Shown here: positions 35,319 through 46,566 of the stretch, in pieces
Layout: the number at the start of each line of letters is the position of its first letter
Numbering within the stretch: the first letter of the stretch is position 1
NCBI RefSeq assembly: GCF_008727865.1
Contig: NZ_VTWU01000004.1
Coordinates: 310,001-374,000, forward strand
Source of the DNA: Hymenobacter busanensis
Lineage (GTDB): Bacteria; Bacteroidota; Bacteroidia; Cytophagales; Hymenobacteraceae
Length of the DNA: 64,000 bases
Reading direction: 5' to 3'
Translations under genes and position numbers: made by a program
The notes under the pieces: model-generated
Databases searched by the model: none
Told to the model about the DNA's origin: nothing
What the model saw: the letters and a program-made list of their open reading frames with translations, nothing else

Positions 35319-35711
35319 ATGCCCGAAATTGGCCAAAAAGCCCAGCTTTCCAAAACCATTACCGACGCCGACGTGCGCACCTTCGCCGAGTTGTCGCTCG
35401 ATACCAACCCCGTGCATCTCGACGACGAGTATGCCAAAAACAGCCTGTTTGGGCAGCGCATCAGCCACGGCATGCTCTACGCCGGGCTGGTGAGTGCCGT
35501 GCTGGGCACCAAGCTGCCGGGCCCGGGCTCCATCTACATGGGCCAGACGATGAAGTTCCTCAAGCCCGTGTTCATTGGCGACACCATTACGGCCGAGGCC
35601 GAGGTGACGGCCGTGAACGAAGAGAAGCAGATAGTGACCCTGAACACGACCTGCACCAACCAGCACGGGAAAGTGGTGCTGGCCGGCGAGGCAACGCTCA
35701 AGTACGCATAA
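35319..35711 (+). CDS. MaoC-like (R)-specific enoyl-CoA hydratase
   Basis: The product (130 aa) is a single hot-dog domain with the hydratase 2 motif LDTNPVHLDDEYA (27-39), including the catalytic Asp28 and His33, and ISHGMLYAGL. PhaJ-type enzymes hydrate trans-2-enoyl-CoA to (R)-3-hydroxyacyl-CoA. It is followed 4 bp later by the deacetylase gene, which suggests one transcript. A fatty-acid enzyme is unexpected inside a glycan locus; it may supply a 3-hydroxyacyl group or simply be a neighbour. Confidence 0.85.
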   Translation: MPEIGQKAQLSKTITDADVRTFAELSLDTNPVHLDDEYAKNSLFGQRISHGMLYAGLVSAVLGTKLPGPGSIYMGQTMKFLKPVFIGDTITAEAEVTAVNEEKQIVTLNTTCTNQHGKVVLAGEATLKYA

Positions 35712-35715
35712 GGCT

Positions 35716-36579
35716 GTGCAGCGCCAGGTTATTATCAACGCCGACGACTTCGGCCTGAGCCCCTCGGTGAACCGCGCCATTGTGGACGCCTACCGCGCCG
35801 GCAACCTCACCAGCACCACCATGATGGTGAACATGCCCGGCACCGCCGACGGCGCCCGGTTGGCCGCCGAAACGCCCGGCCTGGCCATTGGTCTGCACTT
35901 CTGCCTCACCGAAGGTCGGCCGCTGACTACCGCTCCCTCGCTGACCGACGAAGCCGGGAATTTTCTGGAGCGTGGGGCGCTGCTGAAGCGGGCCTTGCGC
36001 GGGCAGGTGAAAGCCGAAGAAGTACGGGCCGAATTTGAAGCTCAGCTGGCCAAGCTCGAAAGCCTGGGCATTCGGCCCACCCACACCGACTCGCACCAGC
36101 ACGTGCACATGTTTCCGGCGGTGTTTCGGGCCGTTGCGCCGGTGCTGAACGCTCGCCAGCTGCCGGTGCGCCTGGCCATTCCGCGCAAGCCCACGCTGGG
36201 CTTGCTGCTGCGCTGGCCGCTGAAATTTGTGCGCCAGAGCATTCTGTACCGCAGCAGCCAGCAGTTCAAGCGCCTCGTGCACACCCGCACCAACGACCTG
36301 CTGGTGTCGGTGCACGACCTGACCACGCCACCCGCCAGCTACACCGCCGATACGCTGCGCCTGCTGGTGGCCGAGGCGCCGGCCAGCACGCCGGTGGTCG
36401 AGCTGATGGTGCACCCCTACATTCCCGGCGCCGACATCGATGCGCTGTACCCCAATGACTTGGCGCAGCGCCAGCCGTTTTTCGAGAAATGCTACGCCGA
36501 GCACCGCATCCTGAGCGGCCCGGCTTTGTTTGCCCACGACCCTACCGTAACCCTGACCACCTATGGCTCAGCTTCCTGA
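35716..36579 (+). CDS. YdjC/ChbG-family carbohydrate deacetylase
   Basis: The product (287 aa) has the YdjC metal-site pattern: INADDFGLS (7-15), GLHFCLTEG (about 59-67), THTDSHQHVHMFP in the middle and ELMVHPY near the C-terminus. These enzymes remove N- or O-acetyl groups from small acetylated sugars and are also related to hopanoid-associated HpnK. The start is a GTG 4 bp after the MaoC stop; no ATG fits. The end overlaps the next gene by 17 bp. With the GNAT gene that follows, removal and re-addition of acyl groups on a sugar is conceivable. Confidence 0.83.
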   Translation: MQRQVIINADDFGLSPSVNRAIVDAYRAGNLTSTTMMVNMPGTADGARLAAETPGLAIGLHFCLTEGRPLTTAPSLTDEAGNFLERGALLKRALRGQVKAEEVRAEFEAQLAKLESLGIRPTHTDSHQHVHMFPAVFRAVAPVLNARQLPVRLAIPRKPTLGLLLRWPLKFVRQSILYRSSQQFKRLVHTRTNDLLVSVHDLTTPPASYTADTLRLLVAEAPASTPVVELMVHPYIPGADIDALYPNDLAQRQPFFEKCYAEHRILSGPALFAHDPTVTLTTYGSAS

Positions 36580-37519
36580 CGATATTACCATCACCCGTGC
36601 CACGCAGGCCGATTTGGCCGACGTGGTGGAGCTTAACCGCACCGAAAACGACGACGACCGGATGACCACCGGCTACCTCGACTGGTGGTACTTCAACAAC
36701 CCGTTTAACTCGTTTTCCTTTTTCCTGGCCCGCTACGAAGGCAAGGGCGCGGGCATGTGCACCTCCAACGATGCCATTTTCAGCATCAACGGCAAACCCT
36801 GGAAATCGGGCTTTATTCAGAAGGTGCTGACCTCGAATGCGGTGCGCGGCAAAGGCTTGTTCGGCAAGCTCTACGTGAAGACGGACACCGACTTCATGGA
36901 GCGCGGCGGCGACTGTTTTCTGGCCTTTCCCAATGCTGTAGCCAAGCCCATTTACCTGGCCAAATACAACTATAGCCACGGCATTTACCCCGATCTGACG
37001 CTGCTTTTCACCAACCCGGCGCACCTGCTGGCCGGCAGCAGCTACGAGGTGACGACCAAATTGGACGACGCGTTCTTCCAAACCCGTACGTTCCAGTTCG
37101 ATAACGCCATGATTAAGGACCAGAAGTTCCTGCAGTGGCGCTACCTCACGTTCCAGTCGCCGCACTACAAATACGTGACGCTGGCCGTGAAGCGCGACAG
37201 GAAGCTGGTAGGTTATGCGTTCCTGAAAAAAATCAAGAAGCAGGGCCTGCCGGTGTTTGTGCTCATGGACGTGGCCTTCCACCAAGTGGCCGACCTTGCT
37301 CACGTCATCAAGCAGGCCCGCATTTACGCCGCCAAACAGCTCACCGTGGGGTTGCTCTACATGGGCAACCCGCTGATTGATACGGCCACCAAAGGAGTGG
37401 CGCGCAAAGTGTGGCGCAACCAGTTTGATTTCCTGGTGAAAGGCAAGAACCAGGGCGAAACCGACGAACTGGCCAACGTAACCTTCAACTTCTTCTTCGG
37501 CGACCTGGACTTCGTGTAG
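36563..37519 (+). CDS. GNAT-fold acyltransferase-like protein
   Basis: The product (318 aa) starts with a GNAT-like pattern, ITRATQADLADVVELNR (9-25). It continues with VLTSNAVRGKGLFGKLY, where RGKGLFGKL resembles the acetyl-CoA pyrophosphate loop, and a second GNAT-like half. Such double-GNAT proteins occur in exopolysaccharide loci, but the substrate is not known. The ATG lies 17 bp inside the deacetylase gene, so translation is coupled. It converges with the reverse-strand Wzy-like gene with 28 bp between them. Confidence 0.65.
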   Translation: MAQLPDDITITRATQADLADVVELNRTENDDDRMTTGYLDWWYFNNPFNSFSFFLARYEGKGAGMCTSNDAIFSINGKPWKSGFIQKVLTSNAVRGKGLFGKLYVKTDTDFMERGGDCFLAFPNAVAKPIYLAKYNYSHGIYPDLTLLFTNPAHLLAGSSYEVTTKLDDAFFQTRTFQFDNAMIKDQKFLQWRYLTFQSPHYKYVTLAVKRDRKLVGYAFLKKIKKQGLPVFVLMDVAFHQVADLAHVIKQARIYAAKQLTVGLLYMGNPLIDTATKGVARKVWRNQFDFLVKGKNQGETDELANVTFNFFFGDLDFV

Positions 37520-37547
37520 TCCCGGGTACCGTTAGGAAGCGGCTGCT

Positions 37548-38936
37548 CTACGCCGCGCCGGCCAGTTGCGGACGCCGCACGGGCACGGCGCGGCGTTTTT
37601 TCTTGACCGCCTGCTTGCGTGTGTAGTCATCTTGCAAAACGAACAGCGCTGTGACGTAAAATGGCCACATCGGAATCCGGTAGCGCACCAGGTTGCCGAA
37701 GTTGCCCGACGTAATGGCCGTGCCGATGGCAAACAGGACCGAGAAAATCACGCAGAACAGCACCAGCGGCGTGCTGCCGATTTTGGAGAATGTGCGCAAT
37801 ACCCCGGTTTTGCGGAAAACCTGAAACGTGAGGTAAGTAATCCAGAGAATTTCGAGGCCCGAGAGCAACATAACCGGGTTGCTTACTTCCCAAAGGAACG
37901 GCCGGAACAACCCGATGACCACCGCTTTGGGCGCTAATTTGGGTATGTCTTGCGGGCCGGTGAAGTCCTCCATGGCATAGCCCGAGTTGCCCATGCCGCG
38001 CCCTTTGGCTACCTCGGTATGGCTGATGCTGTTGTGGTAGGTAGAGGCCACCGTGGCGCGGTCTTCAATCTTGTCGAAGTCGTAGTTCTGGTTGCCCGAC
38101 GCGACGGACTGGCTGACGACAAACCCGATGCCGCCGCCAATGGCAATCATGAACGGCATAAGCAGCCCGCGCACCAGCCCCGACTTGATGCCGGCGCTGT
38201 ATTGGGTGGTAATCCAGAGCATTACGGGTGGAATGAAGCTGATCAGGATGTAAATCTTGACCGATTTCAGCACGAAGCCCGCAATCAGCAGCGCCAGAAC
38301 GCCGCGGGCAATGTTGGTGCGGGCGACGAAGAGGTTGTAGAAGGCGTAAAAGATCCAGCCCAAGGCCCCAAGGCAGAGGGAGTCTTTGGCCAACCCCGAG
38401 CCCCAGAAAAATACCGACGGCACGAAGAAAACCGCAATGGCTAGCTCCTTGTACAGCCGCGGGTAAAGGCGCAGGAAGGTGTTGTAGAGCGCCCACACGC
38501 CGCTGAAGCTCAGCAGTGCGAACATGAGCGCAATAACGGAATAGGTGTGAAAGCAGAACAGGCCTAAAAAGCCCGACACCTTAACAATGAAATACTCGGT
38601 TTCCGAGTTGAACCAGTGCATCTGGCCCGCATACTTGGCCATCGAGCCGTCGAATTCACCGTCGCTGGCCAGCAGTAGTTTAAAGGCAACGCTTGGTGAA
38701 TCGAAAAAAGCCTTGTTGATTTCCTTGCTCTCGTTGAAGTAGTTGAACGTGTCGCCTCCGCCGTAATAAAACTGGTAGATAAGCCCCAGCGACAGAGCCC
38801 CCAGAAATTTGACTGAAAGCGCCGGAATAAAATACCGTTTGGTTAGCGGATTGGTAAAGCGCTTACGCATAGCAAAAGCCAGCCCATAGAAGATGGCCAG
38901 GTAGAGCGGCGTAAGAAGTAAGTCTTTGAGTTCCAT
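37548..38936 (-). CDS. Polytopic membrane protein, candidate Wzy-like glycan polymerase
   Basis: The product (462 aa) is strongly hydrophobic with about ten predicted membrane segments. It has one large hydrophilic loop of about 60 residues in the second half (around SQSVASGNQNYDF to DIPKLAP) and a basic C-terminus. Multiple helices plus one big periplasmic loop is the layout of Wzy/O-antigen polymerases, which show little sequence conservation. The function is inferred from topology and position only. It is transcribed after the TPR protein gene with 16 bp between them, at the end of the locus. The locus has a Wzx but no other obvious Wzy. Confidence 0.55.
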   Translation of the reverse strand: MELKDLLLTPLYLAIFYGLAFAMRKRFTNPLTKRYFIPALSVKFLGALSLGLIYQFYYGGGDTFNYFNESKEINKAFFDSPSVAFKLLLASDGEFDGSMAKYAGQMHWFNSETEYFIVKVSGFLGLFCFHTYSVIALMFALLSFSGVWALYNTFLRLYPRLYKELAIAVFFVPSVFFWGSGLAKDSLCLGALGWIFYAFYNLFVARTNIARGVLALLIAGFVLKSVKIYILISFIPPVMLWITTQYSAGIKSGLVRGLLMPFMIAIGGGIGFVVSQSVASGNQNYDFDKIEDRATVASTYHNSISHTEVAKGRGMGNSGYAMEDFTGPQDIPKLAPKAVVIGLFRPFLWEVSNPVMLLSGLEILWITYLTFQVFRKTGVLRTFSKIGSTPLVLFCVIFSVLFAIGTAITSGNFGNLVRYRIPMWPFYVTALFVLQDDYTRKQAVKKKRRAVPVRRPQLAGAA

Positions 38937-38952
38937 GAGGAAGGCCGGAGCG

Positions 38953-40221
38953 CTACCGCTTCGAAAGCTTTACGTACGACTTGGCCTCGCGGTACTGCTC
39001 GCTCTTGCGGTCGGCTTTGTTGTACACCACGGTGTAGTAGCGCAAGGCCGCTTTGCCGTCCTTTTCCTTGTCGGCCATGCGGGCCAGGTTCAGGTTGGCG
39101 TAGAGGTAGAAGCCACCCGAGGTTTCGTTGGTGCTTTCGGCAAACACAATGCACCGCTGATAATACTCCTTGGCCTTGGATAAATCTTTGTATTTGTTCT
39201 GCATCAGCCAGCCCAGGAAATAGGTGGCGTAGCGGCCGCTGATGCCCTCGTAGCCGGGGTAGCCGCGGTTGATTTTGTCGAGAATTTCGCGGCTCACCCG
39301 CTCGCACTCCCGAAACTCACCCTCATTGAAGCTCAGCAGGGCATAAAACCGCTGGAAGTAGCCGTTGTCGGGGTACTTGGTGGCGAGGTAGCGCGCTAGC
39401 GGCATTGATGCTGCCGGGTTGTTTTCCTCGTTGTTGAGGATGCGCATCAAAAAGAACTTGGCCTCGGTGCCGGTGTAGAACCCATTGTCGGCCACGTTTT
39501 TCAGCTGCTGCAGGCCTAGTTCGCGGTTGCCTTTGGGAAAAAACAGCAGCACCGGCCGCAGCAGGGGGTAATTTTCGCTGATCCAGACGGCGTAGTAATT
39601 GAACAGCGCCTGCCCGAAGAGGAACTCGGGGCTGAGGCCGTTGGCTTCCTGGCTTTTCTGGAGGTAATCGAGGGCCCGCTTGCTGCTCACGGTGGCCTTG
39701 CGCCAGTCTTTGCGCTCGGCGTGCAGGCGGGCGTCAAATCCATAAGCGGCCGAAAGGAAAAAGCAGGCCTCGTAGTTCTTGTTGTCCCGGTCGTAGAGGG
39801 CTTCGGCCTTGGTAACCGACGTGTCCATGTAGGCGAAGAAGACCTTGTCGTACTGCTTCGTTTGCACGTTGGTCGGCACGATCTTCCACCACTGGCTCAG
39901 GCCCAGCAAAAAGTAGGGCATGGGGTGGTTGGGGTAGCGCCGCTTCAGGCTGCGAAATTGCTTCTCGGCCTTGTCGTACTTGAAGTTGTAGAGGTTCTGG
40001 ATGGCGCCCTCCAGCTCCAGCTGAATATCCTTGTCGAGCAGCAGCCAGCCCGAGTAATCCACCGCGCCCGGCACCACGTCCACCGTGTCGAGCTGGATGT
40101 TGCGGATGGGCGCCGAGCGGCGGGTTGTATCGGGTTGCTGGGCCATACCGCGAGCGGGCAGCAACAGCATCAGCCCGCTCAACAGCCACAACGACAGGAT
40201 AAAACGCGGATTCAGGGCCAT
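38953..40221 (-). CDS. Exported TPR-repeat protein
   Basis: The product (422 aa) begins with a signal peptide (hydrophobic about 8-24, ending near ARGMAQQ) and so should be periplasmic or envelope-bound. The rest is helical with TPR-like units, for example [14 protein letters not shown] and [13 protein letters not shown]. TPRs mediate protein contacts. The frame is open to 40287, but the ATG at 40221 yields the signal peptide. It is in one operon with the Wzy-like membrane protein, so it may be its partner. A promoter element lies at 40285. Confidence 0.75.
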   Translation of the reverse strand: MALNPRFILSLWLLSGLMLLLPARGMAQQPDTTRRSAPIRNIQLDTVDVVPGAVDYSGWLLLDKDIQLELEGAIQNLYNFKYDKAEKQFRSLKRRYPNHPMPYFLLGLSQWWKIVPTNVQTKQYDKVFFAYMDTSVTKAEALYDRDNKNYEACFFLSAAYGFDARLHAERKDWRKATVSSKRALDYLQKSQEANGLSPEFLFGQALFNYYAVWISENYPLLRPVLLFFPKGNRELGLQQLKNVADNGFYTGTEAKFFLMRILNNEENNPAASMPLARYLATKYPDNGYFQRFYALLSFNEGEFRECERVSREILDKINRGYPGYEGISGRYATYFLGWLMQNKYKDLSKAKEYYQRCIVFAESTNETSGGFYLYANLNLARMADKEKDGKAALRYYTVVYNKADRKSEQYREAKSYVKLSKR

Positions 40222-40284
40222 GCAAAAAATGGGAAGACAGCGAGAACGAGACGAACACCCGTGCTCCGTTGCCAGACGGAACAC

Positions 40285-40292
40285 CAAAATTA
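40285..40292 (-). promoter_or_regulatory. Bacteroidota -7 element (TAATTTTG) for the TPR/Wzy-like operon
   Basis: A perfect TAnnTTTG match on the reverse strand lies 63 nt upstream of the ATG at 40221, in the divergent gap shared with the peptidase gene. Confidence 0.5.
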
Positions 40293-40331
40293 GGATATTT
40301 AAGCCGGAATGGGACTTATAGCCCCCTACGC

Positions 40332-41246
40332 ATGAACCTACTACGAACGTTGTGTCAACTAGCCGCGCCTTCGGGTAGCGAAGCGCCCCTCACGGCCTTT
40401 TTACTGGATTATATCCGTCGGCAAGCTCCGCAATGGCGGGTGCAGCCGGAAGTTGTAGCAGGAGAGGATTTTCAGGATTGCATCATTTTGGTTTTTGGCC
40501 AGCCGCGCACGGCCGTATTTGCCCACATCGATTCCATAGGATTCACGGTGCGCTACGGCCGTCAGCTCGTGCGCATCGGTGGGCCGGCGGCCGAAACCGG
40601 CTACCGCCTGGTGGGCGAAGATTCGCAAGGCCCCATTGAATGCACGCTCACCGTCGACGACAAAACCGGTGCGCTTGGCTATGAGTTCAGCCGCGACATC
40701 GAACGCGGCACCACTCTCACCTTTGCCTGCGACTTCCGCGAAACCGAGGAGAGCGTGCAAAGCTGCTACCTCGACAACCGCTTGGGCGTGTGGAATGCGC
40801 TGCGCCTGTGCGAAACCCTGGAAGATGGCATTGTCGTGTTCAGCTGCTACGAAGAGCACGGCGGCGGCACGGTAAAATTCCTGGCCAAGCACATCTACGA
40901 AACCTACGGCGTGCGGCAGGCGCTGGTGTGCGACATTACCTGGGTGACCGAAGGCGTGCACGCCGGCCAGGGGTGCGCCATTTCCCTACGCGACTCGCTC
41001 ATTCCGCGCCGCAGCTACGTAGAGCGCATCCGCCAGATAGCCCGGCAGTCGGGCATTCCGCACCAGCTGGAGGTAGAAGGCAGCGGCGGCTCCGATGGCA
41101 AAGAGCTGCAGCACGGCGCGCAGCCCTGGGATTGGTGCTTCGTGGGCGCCCCCGAAGACCACGTACACACGCCCAACGAGCTGGTTCACAAGGCCGATAT
41201 CGACAGCATGCTGCGCCTGTATCGGGTGCTGATGCAGCAGTTGTGA
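40332..41246 (+). CDS. M42-family metallo-aminopeptidase-like protein
   Basis: The product (304 aa) has the metal-ligand pattern of M42/M20-clan peptidases: AHIDSIG (His65, Asp67), YLDNRLG (Asp148), the Glu174-Glu175 pair in CYEEHGG, VCDITW (Asp201) and HVHTPNE (His279). These are co-catalytic zinc or cobalt exopeptidases in the cytoplasm. It is somewhat shorter than typical M42 enzymes (about 340-360 aa). The open frame starts at 40269, but [15 protein letters not shown] is the family start. It is probably unrelated to the glycan locus it borders. Confidence 0.82.
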   Translation: MNLLRTLCQLAAPSGSEAPLTAFLLDYIRRQAPQWRVQPEVVAGEDFQDCIILVFGQPRTAVFAHIDSIGFTVRYGRQLVRIGGPAAETGYRLVGEDSQGPIECTLTVDDKTGALGYEFSRDIERGTTLTFACDFRETEESVQSCYLDNRLGVWNALRLCETLEDGIVVFSCYEEHGGGTVKFLAKHIYETYGVRQALVCDITWVTEGVHAGQGCAISLRDSLIPRRSYVERIRQIARQSGIPHQLEVEGSGGSDGKELQHGAQPWDWCFVGAPEDHVHTPNELVHKADIDSMLRLYRVLMQQL

Positions 41247-41283
41247 GTCAAAGTTCAGACCTTTGCGGAGTAAAGCCCTCCGT

Positions 41284-42489
41284 ATGCCTCAAGTTCAACC
41301 CGCTGAATTACAGTCTTCAACTACTGCTTCGACGCCTCGAGCCGTCAAGCACCTAACCTATCAGGAACTCGATATTCTGCACAGCCTGCGGGGCTTTTGC
41401 GCGTTCTACGTCGTCATCTTCCACGCCAAATTCATCCTGTGGGCCGGCGGCCGGCAATACCTGGCCGTGCACCCGCGGGCTACTTGGAATCCGCTCGACT
41501 ACCTGCTCTTCGGGCTCGACATGCTCAGCTCGGGCGGCTACGAGATGGTCATTTTCTTTTTTGTGCTGTCGGGCTTCTTTATCCGCTACGCTCAGCTGCG
41601 CAAGCACAGGGCACCGGTAGCCTTCTACATCAACCGCATCGTGCGCATCTACCCGCCCTACTTGTTTTCGGCAGCCTTGGCGGCGGGGTTATTGGCAGCG
41701 GGAGTGTACTTAGCCCCACTGATTCTGGATGCCCAAAACGGCCGTGAACTGAACCAGCACCTGCTGGCCGCCTGGCAGGAACTGCAAGGCTTCGACGCCT
41801 ACAGCGTGCTGCGCGTGTTATCGTTCCGCAGCTTGGCCGATAAATTTATTGGCTACAACGACGTGTACTGGTCGCTGCTGCCCGAAGCGCTGTTTTACCT
41901 GGCCGTACCGCTGGCTTTCTGGCGCATCCGGGCCTACTATGCGGTGTCGGCCGTGGCCTATGCCGTGGGGTTAGTCGCCGCCAAATGGTACACGCCCGCC
42001 GACCCCATTACGAGCTACCTGCTGATGTTCAATGCCTACTTTGCCGTAGGCTGCTGGCTCTACGACCAAGTGGTGGGCACCGAATGGCTGGCGCTATTCC
42101 GCCGGGTATCCGGGTGGTTGCTGCTGGCTACTGTAACGGTGCTGATGGGGCTGTTGCTGGCTTTGGCGGTGCTTAAGTTCAAAGCCGCATCGGGTTTGGT
42201 GGCTACGGTGCTGGCCGTGGTATCGGTATCGGCGCTGCTGGCCGGGCGCGTACCGCGTCAGAATGTGCTGGTGCGCGTGATGCACACCATCGGCCTATTC
42301 AGCTTCACGCTGTATCTGTGCCATTTTCCGCTGCTGCATTTCGGCTATAGCCTGCTGGTGCGGCTCACGGGCGAAACCGTGTTTTATGCCCGCTATTACT
42401 GGCTGGCGGTGCCGCTGGTCACCTTTATCAGCTACGGCCTGTACTGGGTTACCGAGCGCGTCTCCGTCAATTACTTCCGCAAGGTGTAG
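41284..42489 (+). CDS. Membrane O-acyltransferase, OafA/acyltransferase-3 family
   Basis: The product (401 aa) has about ten membrane segments and the family's N-terminal signature LHSLRGFCAFYVVIFHA, with Arg36 and His47 as expected active-site residues. Members O-acetylate or succinylate surface glycans, including O-antigen and exopolysaccharide. The start is the ATG at 41284 rather than an upstream in-frame TTG. A near match GACCTTTG (41255-41262) may be its promoter. It closes the polysaccharide locus. Confidence 0.88.
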   Translation: MPQVQPAELQSSTTASTPRAVKHLTYQELDILHSLRGFCAFYVVIFHAKFILWAGGRQYLAVHPRATWNPLDYLLFGLDMLSSGGYEMVIFFFVLSGFFIRYAQLRKHRAPVAFYINRIVRIYPPYLFSAALAAGLLAAGVYLAPLILDAQNGRELNQHLLAAWQELQGFDAYSVLRVLSFRSLADKFIGYNDVYWSLLPEALFYLAVPLAFWRIRAYYAVSAVAYAVGLVAAKWYTPADPITSYLLMFNAYFAVGCWLYDQVVGTEWLALFRRVSGWLLLATVTVLMGLLLALAVLKFKAASGLVATVLAVVSVSALLAGRVPRQNVLVRVMHTIGLFSFTLYLCHFPLLHFGYSLLVRLTGETVFYARYYWLAVPLVTFISYGLYWVTERVSVNYFRKV

Positions 42490-42610
42490 GGGTAGGCGAG
42501 GGGCCGAGAAAAGAAAAAAGTTGGGCTTGCATCGAAAAAGTCTATTTTTCAAGCGCAAACCTTAGGTTTTGTCTTCATCTCTTCCCCTCACCAACCCTTA
42601 ACACCGCTTT

Positions 42611-44872
<2,262 letters not shown>

Positions 44873-44900
44873 GCACCGTCGTTTCTTGCCAAATCATGTG

Positions 44901-44927
44901 GGTGCCCCGGTCGAAAGCCGGGGCACC
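44901..44927 (+). terminator. Hairpin terminator after hppA
   Basis: GGTGCCCCGG (44901-44910) pairs perfectly with CCGGGGCACC (44918-44927) over a 7-nt loop, followed by TTGCGTTT. Confidence 0.75.
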
Positions 44928-45038
44928 TTGCGTTTAAACCCCGTACGAAGGCTTTTCGCAGCTACTGAGGCCGTACCGCTTTCGAGGGCGCCTCACACGA
45001 AAGTGGGAGTGGGACCCCGCCGCTCGGTTTTGCTTTGT

Positions 45039-45046
45039 ACCTTCGC
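45039..45046 (+). promoter_or_regulatory. Near-consensus -7 element (TACCTTCG) for hpt
   Basis: One mismatch from TAnnTTTG. It lies 33 nt before the hpt ATG, after the hppA terminator. Confidence 0.45.
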
Positions 45047-45079
45047 GGCACTTTTCGCCCCGCACCCTAACCCGCCGGC

Positions 45080-45619
45080 ATGCCGCAAGCCACCATTTCG
45101 CTGCACAACAAGGAGTTTGCCCCGTATTTGCCCGAAGCGCAAATCACCGCCGCCGTGCGCGACCTTGCCGCCCGCATCAACCGCGACTACGCCGGCCAGA
45201 CGCCGCTGTTCGTGGCCGTGCTCAACGGCTCGTTCATGTTTGCCGCCGACCTGCTGAAGGACGTAACGCTCGATTGCGAAGTCGCCTTCATCCGCGTCGC
45301 CTCCTACGCCGGCACCAGCACCACGGGCGAGGTCAAGGAAATTCTGGGCTTGCAGGAAGACGTGCAGGGCCGCCACCTCATCATCGTGGAAGACATTGTG
45401 GACACCGGCCACACCATGCAAGCCATGCTGCAGCAGCTACGCGCCCAGCAGCCGGCCTCGGTGGAGGTAGCCACGCTGCTCATCAAGCCCGACTGCCTGC
45501 AGCACGAGCTGCACATCAAATACCAGGGCCTGGCCATTCCCAACGATTTTGTGGTGGGCTACGGCCTCGACTACGACGGCCTCGGCCGCAACTACCGCGA
45601 CCTGTACCGCGTCGTATAA
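45080..45619 (+). CDS. hpt: Hypoxanthine phosphoribosyltransferase
   Basis: The product (179 aa) salvages hypoxanthine or guanine with PRPP to IMP or GMP, releasing pyrophosphate. The PRPP-binding loop is IIVEDIVDTGHT (101-112), and LNGSFMFAADL (48-58) is the typical pyrophosphate loop region. The C-terminal FVVGYGLDYDGLGRNYRDL is characteristic of Hpt. The gene lies between hppA and adk, which also deal with pyrophosphate and adenylates. Confidence 0.93.
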   Translation: MPQATISLHNKEFAPYLPEAQITAAVRDLAARINRDYAGQTPLFVAVLNGSFMFAADLLKDVTLDCEVAFIRVASYAGTSTTGEVKEILGLQEDVQGRHLIIVEDIVDTGHTMQAMLQQLRAQQPASVEVATLLIKPDCLQHELHIKYQGLAIPNDFVVGYGLDYDGLGRNYRDLYRVV

Positions 45620-45708
45620 GGCATCCCCCTCGCTTCGGCGGCTGGCCGCAATTCCGTAACTTACCCTCGCCCCCTTCTCTCTCACTCTCCCCGCTACCAC
45701 TTCCAATC

Positions 45709-46332
45709 ATGCTTAATATCGTGTTGTTTGGCCCCCCCGGCGCCGGCAAAGGAACCCAAAGCCAGAAGCTCATCCAGCGCTACGGCCTCGTGCACCTCTC
45801 CACCGGCGACCTGCTTCGCTCGCAGATTGCGCAGGGTACGGAACTGGGCCTGACGGCCAAAAAACTCATGGACGCCGGCGAACTGGTGCCCGACGCCGTG
45901 GTTATCGGCATGATTGAAAGCCAGCTGGCCGGCAACACCGAGGCCGCCGGTTTCATCTTCGACGGCTTTCCGCGCACCATTCCGCAGGCCCAGGCCCTCG
46001 ACGAACTGACGCAGCGCTACGACACCGGCATTTCGTGCATGATTGCCCTGGAAGTGACCGAAGACGAGCTGGTGAAGCGCCTGCTGGAGCGCGGCAAAAC
46101 CTCCGGCCGCCCCGACGACCAGAACGAGGAGAAAATCCGCAAGCGCGTGACGGTGTACAACACCGAAACCGCCCAAGTGGCCGGCTACTACGCCCAGCAG
46201 AACAAATTCCATTCGATTTACGGCATCGGAGCCATCGAAGACATCTTCGGTCAGCTCTCCGCCATCATCGACCAGCACCAGCCCGCTACCGTCACCGACA
46301 GCTCGGCGGCGGCTGACGAAGTAAAGGCGTAA
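45709..46332 (+). CDS. adk: Adenylate kinase, short (LID-less) form
   Basis: The product (207 aa) catalyses ATP + AMP to 2 ADP. It has the P-loop FGPPGAGKGT (7-16), the AMP-site stretch HLSTGDLLR and FIFDGFPRT. Between GKTSGRPDDQ and the final helices the LID domain is only a short loop, with no zinc cysteines, so this is the short form. A long in-frame extension upstream to 45274 overlaps hpt and is rejected in favour of the ATG at 45709. The C-terminal tail (about 190-207) is low-complexity. Confidence 0.95.
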   Translation: MLNIVLFGPPGAGKGTQSQKLIQRYGLVHLSTGDLLRSQIAQGTELGLTAKKLMDAGELVPDAVVIGMIESQLAGNTEAAGFIFDGFPRTIPQAQALDELTQRYDTGISCMIALEVTEDELVKRLLERGKTSGRPDDQNEEKIRKRVTVYNTETAQVAGYYAQQNKFHSIYGIGAIEDIFGQLSAIIDQHQPATVTDSSAAADEVKA

Positions 46333-46378
46333 CTTTGCAGAGCCAGCGGCTCTCAGCTGTTGACCGCTGACATCATCT

Positions 46379-46473
46379 GTCATCCTGAGCGCAGCGAAGG
46401 ACCTTATCACGCTGGAACGATGTTGTCCAACTCGTTCTGTCCTGACAAGGTCCTTCGCTGCGCTCAGGATGAC
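46379..46473. repeat. Palindromic intergenic repeat, copy 1 (perfect 27-bp arms)
   Basis: Arms at 46379-46405 and 46447-46473 are exact reverse complements with the core CATCCTGAGCG and GCGAAGGACCTT. The loop is 41 nt. A six-T run follows at 46477, so it can also work as the adk terminator. A related copy lies at 55306. Confidence 0.88.
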
Positions 46474-46566
46474 GGCTTTTTTCAAGATACCGTCAGCCCA
46501 GAATCAGGCATGGGTTGAACCACGTTCGACTTGCCATTCCTCGTTCTCAATTCTTAATTCAACCAA

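Noticed and set aside
45274-45708. N-terminal extension of adenylate kinase
   Set aside because: It overlaps hpt in another frame; the P-loop belongs at residue 8, as from the ATG at 45709.
46379-46473. Palindromic repeat as a CRISPR unit or tRNA
   Set aside because: It is a single inverted repeat with one related copy 9 kb away; there are no regularly spaced direct repeats and no cloverleaf.
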